This document shows positions 44,705 to 56,961 of a DNA stretch of 64,000 bases, one piece after another. Origin of the DNA: Coffea arabica (Eukaryota; Streptophyta; Magnoliopsida; Gentianales; Rubiaceae); assembly GCF_036785885.1 (NCBI RefSeq), contig NC_092323.1, positions 6,766,501 to 6,830,500 on the forward strand. The letters run 5' to 3'. The notes under the pieces are model-generated. The model was not told the origin of the DNA and did not search any database. It saw only the letters and a program-made list of their open reading frames with translations. Made by a program: the position numbers and the translations under genes. Numbering within the stretch: the stretch's first letter is position 1; the number at the start of each line of letters is the position of its first letter.

Positions 44705-46318
44705 TGTATATCGCTGTTCTGTTCTTGAAATTACTAACTAAAGACTCTTGAGAATAATTTTACAGGCTGGGTAAGCTTAAGTATGTCCGCATAGTCTTTT
44801 TGCGCTTGCCCGGACTGTTATTGATGCACTAAGCTTCACGGTCACTGTTATAGCTACAACAGAAAATGGATAGCTGTATATGTGAAGCGAGCTACTTGAA
44901 TACGCTCAAGGACGTGCAACTGTGCAAGCATACTCATGGGTTCCGGCGGTGGAAAACTAAAAACTGTGAATAGGATTAAGACGTGATAGTTTCTCGGATC
45001 AGATGATCCCTTTGTTTTTTTTTTCTTTTTAAATGTTCAGAAGAAATGGATGATAGTATTTGAATTACTAAACAAGTTTGACATCGTCATTTAGTCCAAA
45101 CCACTACATAATCCTAACAAGAAGCTAAATGCAAGCTGAATGGATCTTTAGTGATGCATTTCCAGACTACCTTTTCATCTCTTACCCCAAAAAAAAATGG
45201 TATTGTCCCTTTTTAAATAACTGGCCCTTGAATTCTGTGGTTCCAAGTTCATTGGAAATAGATATCAAGATAAACTTAAATAGTGTGAATCTTTCCATTC
45301 TAATAATGTAGAGGAAGTCCATTTCCTGGTTGCGAAAGAGAAAGCCCTCCTGAATGGCAAAATGGAACCATTTCCAAGGACGTGCAAGCAGAGACATGAA
45401 AGGCACTTGCGCCCAAAATGGGTGACGGATGTAGAATCTTCTTTGAATGAAAGCAACCCCACCCTGAGATACAGAGTGGTCTTGTTGGCAAAATTTTGCT
45501 ATTCCACTCGCATTCAGATTGTAGAGGACCAGAGGTATCCTCGGATTGGATACTATTTTAGGTTACCTTTCTTTGCCTGGTGAGATAAAAAAAAAAAAGA
45601 AGTTATTAATGCAGCATCCTTCGCATATTTTGGGTTTTGGCTCTTCATGTATCTGGAAGAGAGCAAGAATAATGACACTCCAAAACTGTAGTTTAATCAC
45701 CTGAAGAGTGAAGTCTATCATTTCTTACAAGAAAGATAAAAGTTTTACTGTGATTCATCGTAATTACAAACATTGAATTTGATTAGGAAAGTGATACTGA
45801 GAATTGAGCCTTTTACAGCTGCAACAGAATTATAACATCCTAAATTGAACCAAATAAAGGGTCCTTTTTGGAAAATCGAAGCTTGACCATATCACATTTA
45901 AGCCCACATCAGAATGCAGCCTCACGTTCGTTGGAGCTTTTTATGAATTTGTGATGGAAAATCAAATGAGGTTGTCCTGTATGGTCCATGCAAGTCTAAG
46001 GTCCCCCAGAGTTCATATCATACAACTAAAAGAAAGCAAAAAGGAAGACTAATAGTACTAAGTGTACTGACAGTGCACGCGAAGGTGCTATGGACGAATG
46101 AAATTTACGATTGCCCTTTTTTTTTTCCTTTTTTTTTTTTGGGGTTTTTGGGGTTTCTTTGCAAAATGCAAAGGTATTGGTATGATGAGCCAATTGCCAT
46201 TTTGGATCTAGATGGTAGATAGAGAGAATCTTAGGTGAATGTGACAAGACACACATGCCGTAGAAGATGACATTTCACACACACTCAGTGTAGTGTGAGA
46301 CAGAGAGGAGAAACTGAG

Positions 46319-46338
46319 AAAGAGAGAGAGAGAGAGAG
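46319..46338. repeat. GA microsatellite
   Basis: Ten GA units in a purine-rich stretch about 850 bases upstream of the short-chain dehydrogenase gene. Confidence 0.9.
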
Positions 46339-47165
46339 CAAATAAAGAGAATGAGGTTAAAAGATTTGCTGTGGTGAGAGAGTTACAAACGAGGGGGACT
46401 TTAATGGTGTAGAGATAGGTCTCTCTCTGGGAGCTTAAAAGGGCAAGCAGCTGCTAGCCCTTTTGTTCTCATGCAGAACCGCAGGCCACACCCATTGGGC
46501 TCTGTGGTCGTTCTCAGCTAAGTTGCTATCCATCATCTACTTTTTCTGTTGACTCCTCCTCCTGCCCAATGCCCATAGCTGTGATCTTATTTAGATTTTG
46601 TGTTCCCACCTGAATTCTGAAACCAATCCGCATCCTCTTTAAAGTGCACTGCCATGGACTCTGCCTTTATTTTTTTTTTTCCAAGTTAAAATCGCTGATT
46701 CCTTCTCTACCATGAATTCCCTGACAGCAACATACGTGTTTCAAATTTGTTTATAACCAAGACAAAGTTTGTTCGTTAAAAAAGAATCAAGATTTGCCTG
46801 GGATTCAAGTATATACTGTTGTCTTTTCTAACATATTTCATTAGCAAAACGAAGCTGAATTAGCAGAATTTTGATGATAAAGTCACCGTCGGCCAACAGC
46901 ATGCAAGTATAGTTTGCTGGCTAATATGGCAAATAATATTTCATGTAAGTCGGCACGTAGGATATGCGCCAGGCCAAGCGGGTAGAGTCGCATAATCAGA
47001 GAATTTAGATGAAAATCCATCGAAGCCGGCTGACGTAACGTGACATTAGTATATGCCATTGCACTATAGCATATGCTCCCTGAATACGTAAAACAAGAGG
47101 CAATATTGGCGGAGTAAACATAGATCTTCATCAATCTCTTCTTAATTAAAGTTATAAGAAGCATA

Positions 47166-48059
47166 ATGCGGTACATCAAGATTGGACACCATCCCGAAAT
47201 AGGAACAAGGATGAGTGAAGGCAAGGTCGTTCTGGTCACAGGATGTGCTAAAGGGGGCATCGGTTATGAATATTGCAAGGCATTCGCCGAGCAAAATTGT
47301 CGTGTTTTCGCATCTGACATCCCCACCCGCATGCATGATATGTTAGAATTAGAGTCGGTCGACAAAATTGAGACACTTGAGCTTGATGTTTCATCAGAGG
47401 ACAGTGTCTCATCGGCTGTGAATTCTGTGATATCAAAATGTGGCAGAATAGACGTATTGATCAATAATGCAGGAATAGGAAGTGCTGGCCCTTTAGCTGA
47501 GCTGCCGTTGGAGGTAGTGAGAAAAGCGTACGAAGTCAACACTTTGGGGCAATTAAGGATGGTTCAACACGTAGTCCCTCATATGGCTTCTCAGAGATGT
47601 GGTAGCATAGTGAATATCGGGAGCGTTGTTGGAAAAGTGCCAACCCCGTGGGCTGGCTCCTATTGTGCTACCAAAGCTGCAGTACATGCCATGTCCGACG
47701 CTTTGCGGGTCGAGCTGCGGCCATTTAATGTCGATGTGATCTTGGTGCTTCCGGGTGCTGTAAGATCAAATTTTGGTGACACCAACATGGAGAAATTGGG
47801 AAACTATGATTGGAAACTTTATAAAGAATTCAAGGAAGCTATTGCCGAGCGAGCAAGGGCTTCCCAGGGTAGCAAAGCAACAGATGCAGCCCTTTTTGCT
47901 AGACACGTAGCAAAGAAAGTATTGAGTCCTAGACCACCAAAGCAGGTTGTGTTTGGTCACATGACTGGGTTGTTTGCTCTGCTTTCGTGGTCGCCCCTTT
48001 GGGCTAGAGATCTCTTTTTCTCTACTCGATTCAAGCTAAATAAGAAAGCCTTCCTGTAA
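47166..48059 (+). CDS. Short-chain dehydrogenase/reductase, acyl-DHAP-reductase (AYR1)-like
   Basis: An intronless frame of 297 codons. It has the classical SDR fold marks: cofactor loop TGCAKGGIG (T25-G33), NNAG (100-103), N125, catalytic Ser153 and the Y166-x3-K170 pair (YCATK). The GCAKGGIG loop and overall length match plant NADPH-dependent 1-acyldihydroxyacetone-phosphate reductase-like proteins, which reduce acyl-DHAP to lysophosphatidate in glycerolipid synthesis in yeast. The plant substrate is less certain. A hydrophobic C-terminal segment (FGHMTGLFALLSWSPLWA) could contact a membrane. The first 15 residues are not conserved-looking, so Met16 at 47211 (MSEGKVVLVTGC) may be the true start. 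Lack of introns is common in this SDR group. Confidence 0.92.
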   Translation: MRYIKIGHHPEIGTRMSEGKVVLVTGCAKGGIGYEYCKAFAEQNCRVFASDIPTRMHDMLELESVDKIETLELDVSSEDSVSSAVNSVISKCGRIDVLINNAGIGSAGPLAELPLEVVRKAYEVNTLGQLRMVQHVVPHMASQRCGSIVNIGSVVGKVPTPWAGSYCATKAAVHAMSDALRVELRPFNVDVILVLPGAVRSNFGDTNMEKLGNYDWKLYKEFKEAIAERARASQGSKATDAALFARHVAKKVLSPRPPKQVVFGHMTGLFALLSWSPLWARDLFFSTRFKLNKKAFL

Positions 48060-49312
48060 GGGGGTTGCAATGCTGTAGATTGTCACAACGTATGCATTTG
48101 AAAACATTTTACTACTGGTTTTTTTTTTTTTTACCAAAAACACTGCCAATGTTCAAGTTCCAGTACATGTTCTTAAAACTTCCAACAGTGACATCTAACA
48201 ACTACAATGTTATCCGGACAAGGAAGAGCAATTCTTTCCTGGTTAACTAGCAGGTTTCCCAGCATAAAGTGTCGGTACTATACACAATCATACAGTACCA
48301 AACAGAAGATAGGACCATCTGCAGATGAATTGCTCCCCACACCCCAACCTTCCCCCGCCCAAAATTTAGAAAACTAAAGCCCGAATTAAGGGATAATGCA
48401 TTTCCAAATATGCTCCCAGGGGGGGGTGGGCATAAAACAAGGTGGTTATATAAGGTGGTGTCTATGCGTAGACAGAAAATTATAAGGAGGTCTGAGTAGT
48501 AAAGGACTAGAGCCGTTTATCAGACCAAATTTTCCTGGGAATAAGGGATTATGACTTGGCCTATTTGAAGCAGACAAAGAAGAGAAATGTGGCTCCACCT
48601 ACTCCTGCATCCAAATTTCCACTTCCCATCTGCTGGATGGAGTGACATTTTTGTTCAGGTAGGGAACGAGCCTCCTTTATGAGGCCCAGTACTATTTTGG
48701 GCAATTTGCTATCGGCCTTTCGTGGATGGTTGGATATTACTCATCATTTCTATTATAAGGAAAAGGGTCCATGACTCTTTGCCGTAGCAGTATCCTCCAT
48801 CTTTAGGTCGTTTTACTCAACTCTCCCTTTTGAAAAAACGAATCATTTCTGCGAGAAAATCTGTCTCCATTAGCGTTCTGCATAATTAACATTTAACATC
48901 CGCGATTAAGAACGTAAGGTTGAAATTTCCTGAGCTACAAAGATCTCGTACCTCCTCCGTACTAAACATCAGAAATCAATGCAACGTGATACTTTTTCAG
49001 TCGGGTTAGGAGCTTGATTTAAATTTGGGATGTCATTCTCCTCATATTAAGCTTCGTTTCCAATTAATGGCCTAAAACACCTGCTGTCACGACAATTCTT
49101 GTTATTGATTGTACACTTTTTAGCATTATTATTGTTATTCTAACCTTTTAATGTATACAAAACTTGGTGTGCCCTTATACCAGGTGCAAGGGAACAAGGA
49201 AATTGTATAAAACCATAGGGAGAGGGGAAAGGGAGCGGTGAAGTTCTTTAAACTAAACAGTAGAGAAGGCTGGAGTGCTGCTTGTGAAAGGAAATATGCA
49301 GAGAAAGCAGGC

Positions 49313-49462
49313 ATGCTAGTCAAAAAGATTTTTTTGTTTCTGTTTCTCGTTTGCATCTGCGCTGCAGCAGCAGTACCTAAGCAGACAATAGACGTATCAA
49401 TCCAGGCAACATCTAGACGGCATCGTTTAGACTTGTCAAACAGGCTCTGCTTCCTGCGGTGA
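49313..49462 (+). CDS. Possible small secreted peptide
   Basis: 49 codons beginning MLVKKIFLFLFLVCICAAAA, a textbook signal peptide with a likely cut after the alanines. A short polar tail of about 27 residues rich in Arg follows and ends LSNRLCFLR. An in-frame upstream Met exists at 49238. No known peptide-hormone motif was recognised, and a frame this short can arise by chance. Confidence 0.25.
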   Translation: MLVKKIFLFLFLVCICAAAAVPKQTIDVSIQATSRRHRLDLSNRLCFLR

Positions 49463-50619
49463 CCAAGTAGTAGCCAGCCATACATAGTACTAGATGCCCA
49501 TTAATCAAAAGAAAAGAATTCTAAAAGAAAAAACAACTAAGCTAGTAGGTCCAGTTGCAGCAGAGGGGGCTATGTACTGTACTGGTGAAGTGATCAGATC
49601 GACATTTTGTCTTCTGCCCTATGAAATCTAGCTAAGCTTCTCTGATCCTGCGGGATTGTAAAAAAGCAACACCACCTAATTGATTGTTAAATCATATCGT
49701 ATTAATGTGTCCACCCCCACCCTCTGCCACTTCCACTCAATTACCGACGGATAAAATATTTCTCCCCAAGATGAATAAGTCATGAGCCCCTCCCTGTACA
49801 CAACATATAAATCTTGTTGAGCTTTGACCAAAGAAACCCTCCTCTCGCCACCCCCCTCCCCAAACAAAAACAAAAAAAAAAAAAAACGTACAAAAAGAGA
49901 AATGCATACGTATTCACAAACAATTACTATAACTGTATGTGTACTTTGACACAATAGTGTTCACTGTGGTGTTGGAACGATCAGTAATGGTATTGAAACA
50001 GCATAAAGTCCAGGCCTATTTTAACAGAGGTACATTTTCTTGATTTATGCCCTGGACCCTTCTGATTCGATCCCTCGGTTTTGCACTTGGGATAATAGAG
50101 TGTGCTCTGGGGCCATTAGTTTGATTGATGGTCTTTTTGAGGACTTGGTATTTCTGCTCAAATATACCAGTTTAGCGGAGCAGTGTAGTTTTGTGTTTTG
50201 CGTGTGAGCATACCACGGAAAGGATAAAAGAAAAAGTGGAAGAGGATTAGAGGAAGGGAAGGGTGGAGCGGAGGACAGGAAAAGTAAAAGAAGAAGTTGT
50301 CTTTCTCAAACACAGATCCCTATGGAATGCAGGATGGATGCCCAGCATTGCTTGCTGGAACTCATTCTTTTTGTTCAAGTTTAAAGGGACTAGCTGTGTT
50401 CTCTTTAGAAATCTTTTCAGTGAGAGAGAGAAAGAAAAGTAAAAGAAAAAGACCGTAGATTCAGCTATTCAGTGGGTTTTTGGGCTTTCTTTAGATTTTG
50501 GCAAGATTTCGTCTACTTAGTCTCCGCAGCTAGAAAACAAAATACTACTACTACTTGCAACTTGCAAGCTGCTACTCCTACATAGTTTCAATTGGAGGGA
50601 GCAAAGAGATTGAGGAGAT

Positions 50620-50646
50620 ATGATTAGTTTATATGCTTTCCAATGA
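50620..50646 (+). promoter_or_regulatory. Upstream ORF in the ANT-type leader
   Basis: An ATG followed by seven more codons and TGA, ending 87 bases before the main ATG at 50734. If it lies within the transcribed leader it could reduce translation of the main frame. The transcription start is not known from sequence. Confidence 0.35.
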
Positions 50647-50733
50647 TTGACTCCTCAGTCCTCCCACCAGGCGAAGTGAAACTGGTAAACTACTCTAGCT
50701 AAGAGTAAGAAGACTCTCTTCTAAGCGGGAAAA

Positions 50734-53700
50734 ATGAAGTCCCTAAGTAATGGTAACACCAGCAACAATAGTAATACTAACTGGTTGGGTTTCTCTTTGT
50801 CCCCCCAAATGAACAAAATGGATGGTGGTGCTGCTGCTGCTGCTTCTGCTGACCATCCTTCCCAAACAGCTCTGCCTTGCTCTAATGCAGTCTCTAGCTC
50901 AGTCGCATTAAGCTTTTCCCATCCTTCCTCTCATTTTAACTACCCTGGAATCTACCGTGGGATTGAAGGTGACAATGCTGCTGCGTTCTACTCGCCTGTG
51001 ACTGTGATGCCACTCAAGTCTGACGGCTCATTGTGCATTATGGAGGCTATGAACGTTTCACAACCACAAGGTCTGTCTAGCTCAAAACTAGCTTCTTTTT
51101 GTCTTTTTGGTTTTTTTCTTGTTTGATGCTTTGTAATACTTGCTTATTTACCTGTACCCGCGGAATCTTATGAGTTTTTAACTTTTACTATCAAGGTATG
51201 CTTTCAACTCCAAAACTTGAGAACTTCTTTGGTGGAACAACAATGGGGACCCATCACTACGAAGCTGGTGAAAGACGAAGTATGGCTCTCAGCCTAGACA
51301 GCATGTACTACCACCAAAGCTTGAATCATGCGCCCAGTAGTCAAGATTTCTTGAACAATCTACAAGGGAACTCCAGGCAGCAGGAGCAGCAGAGGCAACA
51401 GCAGATTCAGGTTCAACAGTATGCGGAGTACTCTCCCTTTAGATGCCATGAATTTTACCAGGCATCAGAACAGGGAAGCAAAGAAACTCATCTTGCTGAA
51501 ACCAATCTTCAGCTGCCTATAATGGCAGATAATGATCTTTCTGGTATGAAGAATTGGGTTTCTAGGAATTACCTTGGCGATCATTCACTAGAGCCTAAGA
51601 TGACTGGCGGCGGGGTTGCAAATAGGTGTGAGTCTGGTTCCTTTGGTGCAATGGGGTATGGGGATTTGCAGTCCTTGAGCTTATCAATGAGCCCGGGTTC
51701 ACAATCAAGTTGTATTACTGGTTCCCAGCAAATTTCACCCACAGGGACAGAGTGTGTGGCCATTGAAACTAAGAAAAGAGGGCCTGAAAAGGTCGAGCAG
51801 AAGCAGATAGTTCACAGAAAGTCCATTGATACATTTGGGCAGAGAACCTCACAGTTTAGAGGCGTAACAAGGTTAGATCTTTTGACTTGGTTCGTCTAAT
51901 ATCTCTTTTTTGTTATCCATTATTTGTCTTAGAATAGTTAAATCTTGGTTTGTTAAACAAACTTGCTCTTCTTACATAAATAGGATGCTAGTTTAGCCTG
52001 TCCTTATTCTGCTTGCTCACTTGTTATCATGCTTCGTAGTTTAACACTAATTGTCCTCTGGTCAAACAGTATTTGGTATCCTTAATGTTGGTAGTACTTA
52101 TTAGAATGCCTTTTCCTCTGGATTGTGATCAGGCACAGATGGACTGGTAGATATGAAGCACATCTATGGGACAACAGCTGCAAGAAAGAAGGTCAAAGCA
52201 GAAAAGGAAGGCAAGGTAAGTAACTAACAAGTTATTTGCTACAAAATTAGCCACATTGTACATATTGGCAGCTTTCTTAACTTGCTAACTTTGAATCCTA
52301 TCCTTCTCATGTTATTACAACGGGGGTTGCTTCTCTGATGACGTCTTCCAGTTTATCTAGGTATATTTGTTTTCTAAGTCCTTTCGTTGTTTATTTTTCA
52401 AATGACTGAGCACTATTGTGTTTATGTTCCTAGCACCTCATGTACTCCATAATGCTGAACTTAGGTGGCTATGATATGGAAGAAAAAGCTGCAAGGGCTT
52501 ATGATCTGGCAGCACTCAAGTATTGGGGTCCTTCGACTCATATTAATTTTCCGGTAGGGGTTTGGTTCTGGTAACTTGAACTTAGATATCCTATTAACTC
52601 TCCTTAGCCTGATTTGCTTGGTGATGCCTTTTCAGTTGGAAAATTATCAGCATGAACTTGAAGAAATGAAAAGCATGGCAAGGCAGGAATATGTGGCTCA
52701 CTTGAGAAGGTGGCTCATCATCCTTTCTATCTTATAGCATCTGATTTTTTCTTAAGTCTGACTTTATCCTCTCCATGATATCTACACTACAATTTGCAGA
52801 AAGAGCAGTGGTTTCTCAAGGGGAGCTTCAATGTACAGAGGAGTAACAAGGTCTTAGAACTTAGAAACAGATATATACTGCTATGTTTCTGATCATGATT
52901 AGTATCTGTTGTTTAGCTGAAATTGTATTCTTATATTTTTCTTTAGCAGACATCATCAACATGGACGATGGCAAGCTAGGATTGGCAGAGTGGCAGGCAA
53001 CAAAGACCTTTACTTGGGGACCTTCAGTGAGTTCTCGGACCTAAACAATCATAATTTTTGTTCATCCTACTACTAACTTGTACTGGCTTTTCCTATTGTC
53101 GTGCTAGCGTTACAAACAGGTTTAGGTCTTGAAAGATTTTTTTTTTTTTTTTGAAATAATTTATCAAGTACATGCTGTACAAAAAAAGTAAATGAATAAA
53201 TTAGACCACATCTCTAGGATGCCCATTTTTTGCTACTTATTGACCCTTGAGACTTCAGCATACTGCTGATAGTGACGCAGAGATTAAGCCTTGCGGGATT
53301 GTGCGATACCAGCAAGGAAACAGCTTTTGCGAAAAAACAGTTCACTGGGGTAAACGGCAATGCTGCCAACACGCCAAGGCCACTTTGGCTTTTGCCCCCG
53401 TTTTTTTCCCTCTTCTCGGATGCTTTTGCATTTTGTTGATTAACTTGCCCTTCCTTTTACACAGCAGTTAGAGTTGTACATATTAATAAATCATTCTCCT
53501 TTAGTTTTAACAACGTAGTGTAGTTGTATAATGTTGGGGAAAGCGGAAAGCAGAAAGCTGCCTCACTCATAAACTGATTATTGCATTTTAATTAGGTTTC
53601 TAAGTTTTACTTGATAACATTTCAGGCACCCAAGAGGAAGCTGCTGAGGCCTATGACATAGCAGCAATCAAGTTTCGGGGTGCGAATGCTGTAACCAACT

Positions 53701-54260
53701 TTGACATATCTAGGTACGATGTAGATCGGATCATGGCGAGCAGTAACCTTCTTGCAGGCGAACTAGCTCGTAGAAACAACAACCTGGAATCTAGCAATGA
53801 CATCTCTATTGGGAACCCTTCCAATCTCAACTGCAATGAGGAAGTTAACACCACCTCCAAGGAGAATAATGATAATGTGTTAGACTGGAATGTGGCTCTT
53901 CATCAGTTTCCTCTTCAGAAACCGGGTGATCCCGAACATTTCAAGACTTCATCTTTTCCAGTGTCTGTGAATGATTTGATGGGGATGGAAACGCTTAGCA
54001 CTACCGCTCATCAAGAGGCGGCAGGATCAGGCAAGATGATGACTCATTTCTCAGAACCCTCTTCATTGGTGACGAGTTTGAGCTGCTCCAGAGAAGGCAG
54101 CCCTGATAAAAGCAACAGTCTACCAATGCAATTTACAGTTCCTCCAGCAGCATCCAAGTTGTTTGCTAGCCCATCACCCCACACGGCCAACCCTTGGATC
54201 TCTTCAACTCAGATGAGGCCTCATGTCTCTGTTTTTGCTTCGTGGACAGATGCATCATGA
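50734..54260 (+). CDS. ANT: AINTEGUMENTA-type AP2/ERF transcription factor (two AP2 domains)
   Basis: Nine exons, all with GT...AG borders, keep one frame of 676 codons: 50734-51070, 51196-51871, 52133-52215, 52352-52360, 52465-52553, 52636-52709, 52800-52850, 52950-53026 and 53626-54260. AP2 domain 1 is at about residues 332-398 and domain 2 at about 434-500, joined by a conserved linker. ANT-lineage signatures are the N-terminal [43 protein letters not shown] and [18 protein letters not shown]. The C-terminus ends [11 protein letters not shown], close to the VFAAWADS end of ANT. It should be a nuclear DNA-binding factor sustaining cell division in organ primordia and ovules. It could be an AINTEGUMENTA-like 1 paralogue. 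It is longer than Arabidopsis ANT because of Q-rich and acidic insertions. Confidence 0.95.
52352..52360 (+). other. ANT: 9-base microexon of the ANT-type gene
   Basis: TTTATCTAG between an AG acceptor (CTTCCAG) and a GTATAT donor. It supplies Val-Tyr-Leu (with one base from each neighbour) inside AP2 domain 1. Skipping it keeps frame but removes three core residues. Microexons of this size at this place are known in the AP2 clade. Confidence 0.93.
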
Positions 54261-55989
54261 TACAATCAGTGTCTAATTAAAACGGACCCTGCAGGTTTTG
54301 ACTTTTGCATGAGCAACAGGCAAGGGAAATCATGTGGTTTTTCCCTGTAGTTACTGGCTCTAGCGGGGCCCTGTAAACTCTGTCGAGAAGAAATTCAACA
54401 TTTCCCAACTTGGGCACTAAATTTATGTATCAAAAGCTTGAAAAAATTGATGGCGGGAAGCTTTAGAGGAAATGATTAGGTAAGGTTTCTAATCCATGCG
54501 TTGATTCATTGACCAAATGAATGCACCCCAATTCATGATTAGATTTTGCTTCTCTGCACCTTTAAGTACAGAAGCAGCTCAAAGTTTCCCATAGCAGAAA
54601 GGTCTATTACCTGTGTCTTTGACCATCAATTGGGCTACTTTTCTTTCTTTCTGGATGTAGATCCTCCGGTTATCTATTTCAAACCAGTAATCGTGACCGT
54701 AAAAATTTTTCCTTTTTGTTTTCCAACCTAAGCTTTGTCCAAAGGTGACAAAAAATGCCAGCCGCCAGCCTTTTTCATTTTTTTTTTCTTCAAAAAGTTG
54801 AGAAAAGGGTGTTAAGAATGGATTCTGGCACATTATTACTTTGGCGGTAAGTAAAATGGGCCATAACTAGTTGAAATTTCCATAGTGCTGCAGTTTGTGG
54901 TGCTTGATCTTGTTCATATCTCTTTTCTCATCTTCGCTTTTCAAGATTTAATCGGCATTAGCTATCAACCGAAAGCAATCATCACAAAAGTGATTTGGCG
55001 TCTGGACGTCAATAATTGCATCCTTAATATCAATAATCCTCACGAGCAAACTCGTTCACTCGTGCACACAGGTAATGCAAGGATTTCATGTACGAATACT
55101 AATGATATGATGCAATCATATCATATTGAAGTCACCAACAACGGCTCGATTAAGGATGAAAATTCAGACGCATGTTTTGGCAACTGAATTTCATCTATTA
55201 ATTACTACGGAGTGAAATGCATGCAGTCCCTCAATTCTAGATTCTGGCTCTAGGTCATCCAGTCCGTCCATTCTTCCTTTCCCCCCCTCCCAACCTTCTC
55301 TTCAAAAAAAAAAATGGAGGAGGAGGGCGAATCTTGGATTTTCTGTGTTGATCAAATAACAGTCAGGGAAGAGATTTATTATATGTATTTCAATCCAATT
55401 TACCGGGTTCTATCCCTTTGTTGTAAATTTGAAAGGGTAGAATAATAACATATCATCTTGATCTGGTACGTACAATACTGAAGTGGGGAAAAAGGGAAAG
55501 GGAAATAAAGGGAGTGATGATGCAGTCAAAAAGGAAAATTTGTGAGTAGTTGTCTAGCATGATGGGAAAGTCTTGGATCAGAGGTTGTCCCGTCAACAAG
55601 ATTAGCAATTATGTTGTCTCAGGCTTGTTTTATCTTTGTCTTACTAATACACATTTATTATTATCATTGTAATGGGAAATTGCCACCGAACATGAGGTGT
55701 AAACGTACGTTGTTTAGAATTGTTTTGTAGTACGTATTTCTTAGGATGGGATCGCTAATCAGATAAGCAGCCCAAACTGCATGCGTGGTTGCTCTCGAGC
55801 TGTAATTAATTAATTTATACGAAAAGCACGTTCTCTTGTCTTAATAGGAAATTGTCAAAAGTTTAATCATGTCCATGCAAACTTTTCTTGGATGATTTAA
55901 ACATTCAATGCTTGTACAGAAGCAAGTATCTACAAGCAAACAAGTTTTTTTTTTTTTTTTCTTTTTACTTACTTGGGGGTTATAAATAT

Positions 55990-56490
55990 AGTTGTAAACG
56001 AATTGAATCTAGATGAATATATCATGTTTGAACTCTGTTCATTAAATTATTCGAACAATACTCATATTCATTCAATACTATTCGAGTTCTAAATTTGTGT
56101 TCGTGTTCGATTCGTTAAACAAAATTCTAATTTTAGTTTGAACTTAAGCTTGACTCGTTTAACATAAATGTACTATTCATGAACAAACTCGAGACACTCG
56201 AGTTCAGGTTCTTTCTCATAAAATTGATGCAATTTGCTTGTCTATAGTATTAACTACCAAGAAACAACATGTTTGAGACTAACAGAGGTTGGAAAGTTTG
56301 GAATAGGAATTATGAATACAATATAAACCCTAAATTTTGTAAAATGACAATGAGGCCCATGTTCGCAAATGACCGTTTAAATTCATGAACTATCTTGTGT
56401 TCGTTTGATGATTTATCGAACCAAAATATTCGTTCAAACTCGACACATATAAAAAATTCAAACGAGCCAAACTAATGAATAGCGCAGTTG
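55990..56490. repeat. Dispersed-repeat-like stretch, unclassified
   Basis: Dense in motifs such as GTTCGTGTTCGATTCGTTAA, AGCTTGACTCGTTTAAC and ACTCGAGACACTCGAGTTC, which in plants usually belong to decayed dispersed repeats. Ends and target duplication could not be fixed. Confidence 0.35.
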
Positions 56491-56915
56491 GATTAACGGC
56501 GTTAGTTATAAAAAGGACATTCGCTACACTTGACTATTGAGGTTATCGTCCTGTTACTTTAACCTCACACATTCTTCTTACCAAAACATATATATAAGCC
56601 TCACACTTTTGTTCAGAAATTGCCAGTTTCATACTTGGATGGATGTAGTATAGACTGCAATCGATTCGTACAGAATATCCGGAGAAATTTTATGACTAAT
56701 GAATCGAATGCGTTTCTCCTCCTATATTTTTTCTAATCTTTTACAGTTTTAGGAACCCCCTCTATAATTTGCAAAATAGCAGTAAATTTCCTTTTTTTTT
56801 TGCATAAAACTACTCGTAACTATTTTCAGTTAGTAAGGTTTCCCATCGATAATGTGGAAGTCATTGAGGAAAAAATTTCCAAAAGGAAGAATAGTCTTTT
56901 AAAAGGTTACCCAAA

Positions 56916-56918
<3 letters not shown>

Positions 56919-56955
<37 letters not shown>

Positions 56956-56961
56956 GTATAT
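56919..56961. repeat. A run and TA microsatellite
   Basis: A short A run followed by about 13 TA units and TGTATATGTATA. Confidence 0.9.

Larger units (their letters stand above)
44331..47165. other. Intergenic between the AAED1 and SDR genes
   Basis: It holds a SINE (44536-44704) and a GA microsatellite (46319-46338). Otherwise no gene is recognised. Short open frames near 45129-45583 lack motifs. Confidence 0.5.
48060..50733. other. Intergenic between the SDR gene and the ANT-type gene
   Basis: No long gene recognised. A small secreted-peptide-like frame lies at 49313-49462. The stretch 50200-50733 is purine-rich and probably the promoter and leader of the ANT-type gene, including an 8-codon uORF (50620-50646). 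Confidence 0.45.

Noticed and set aside
51581-51763. Antisense frame in ANT exon 2
   Set aside because: Shadow of a well-supported coding exon.
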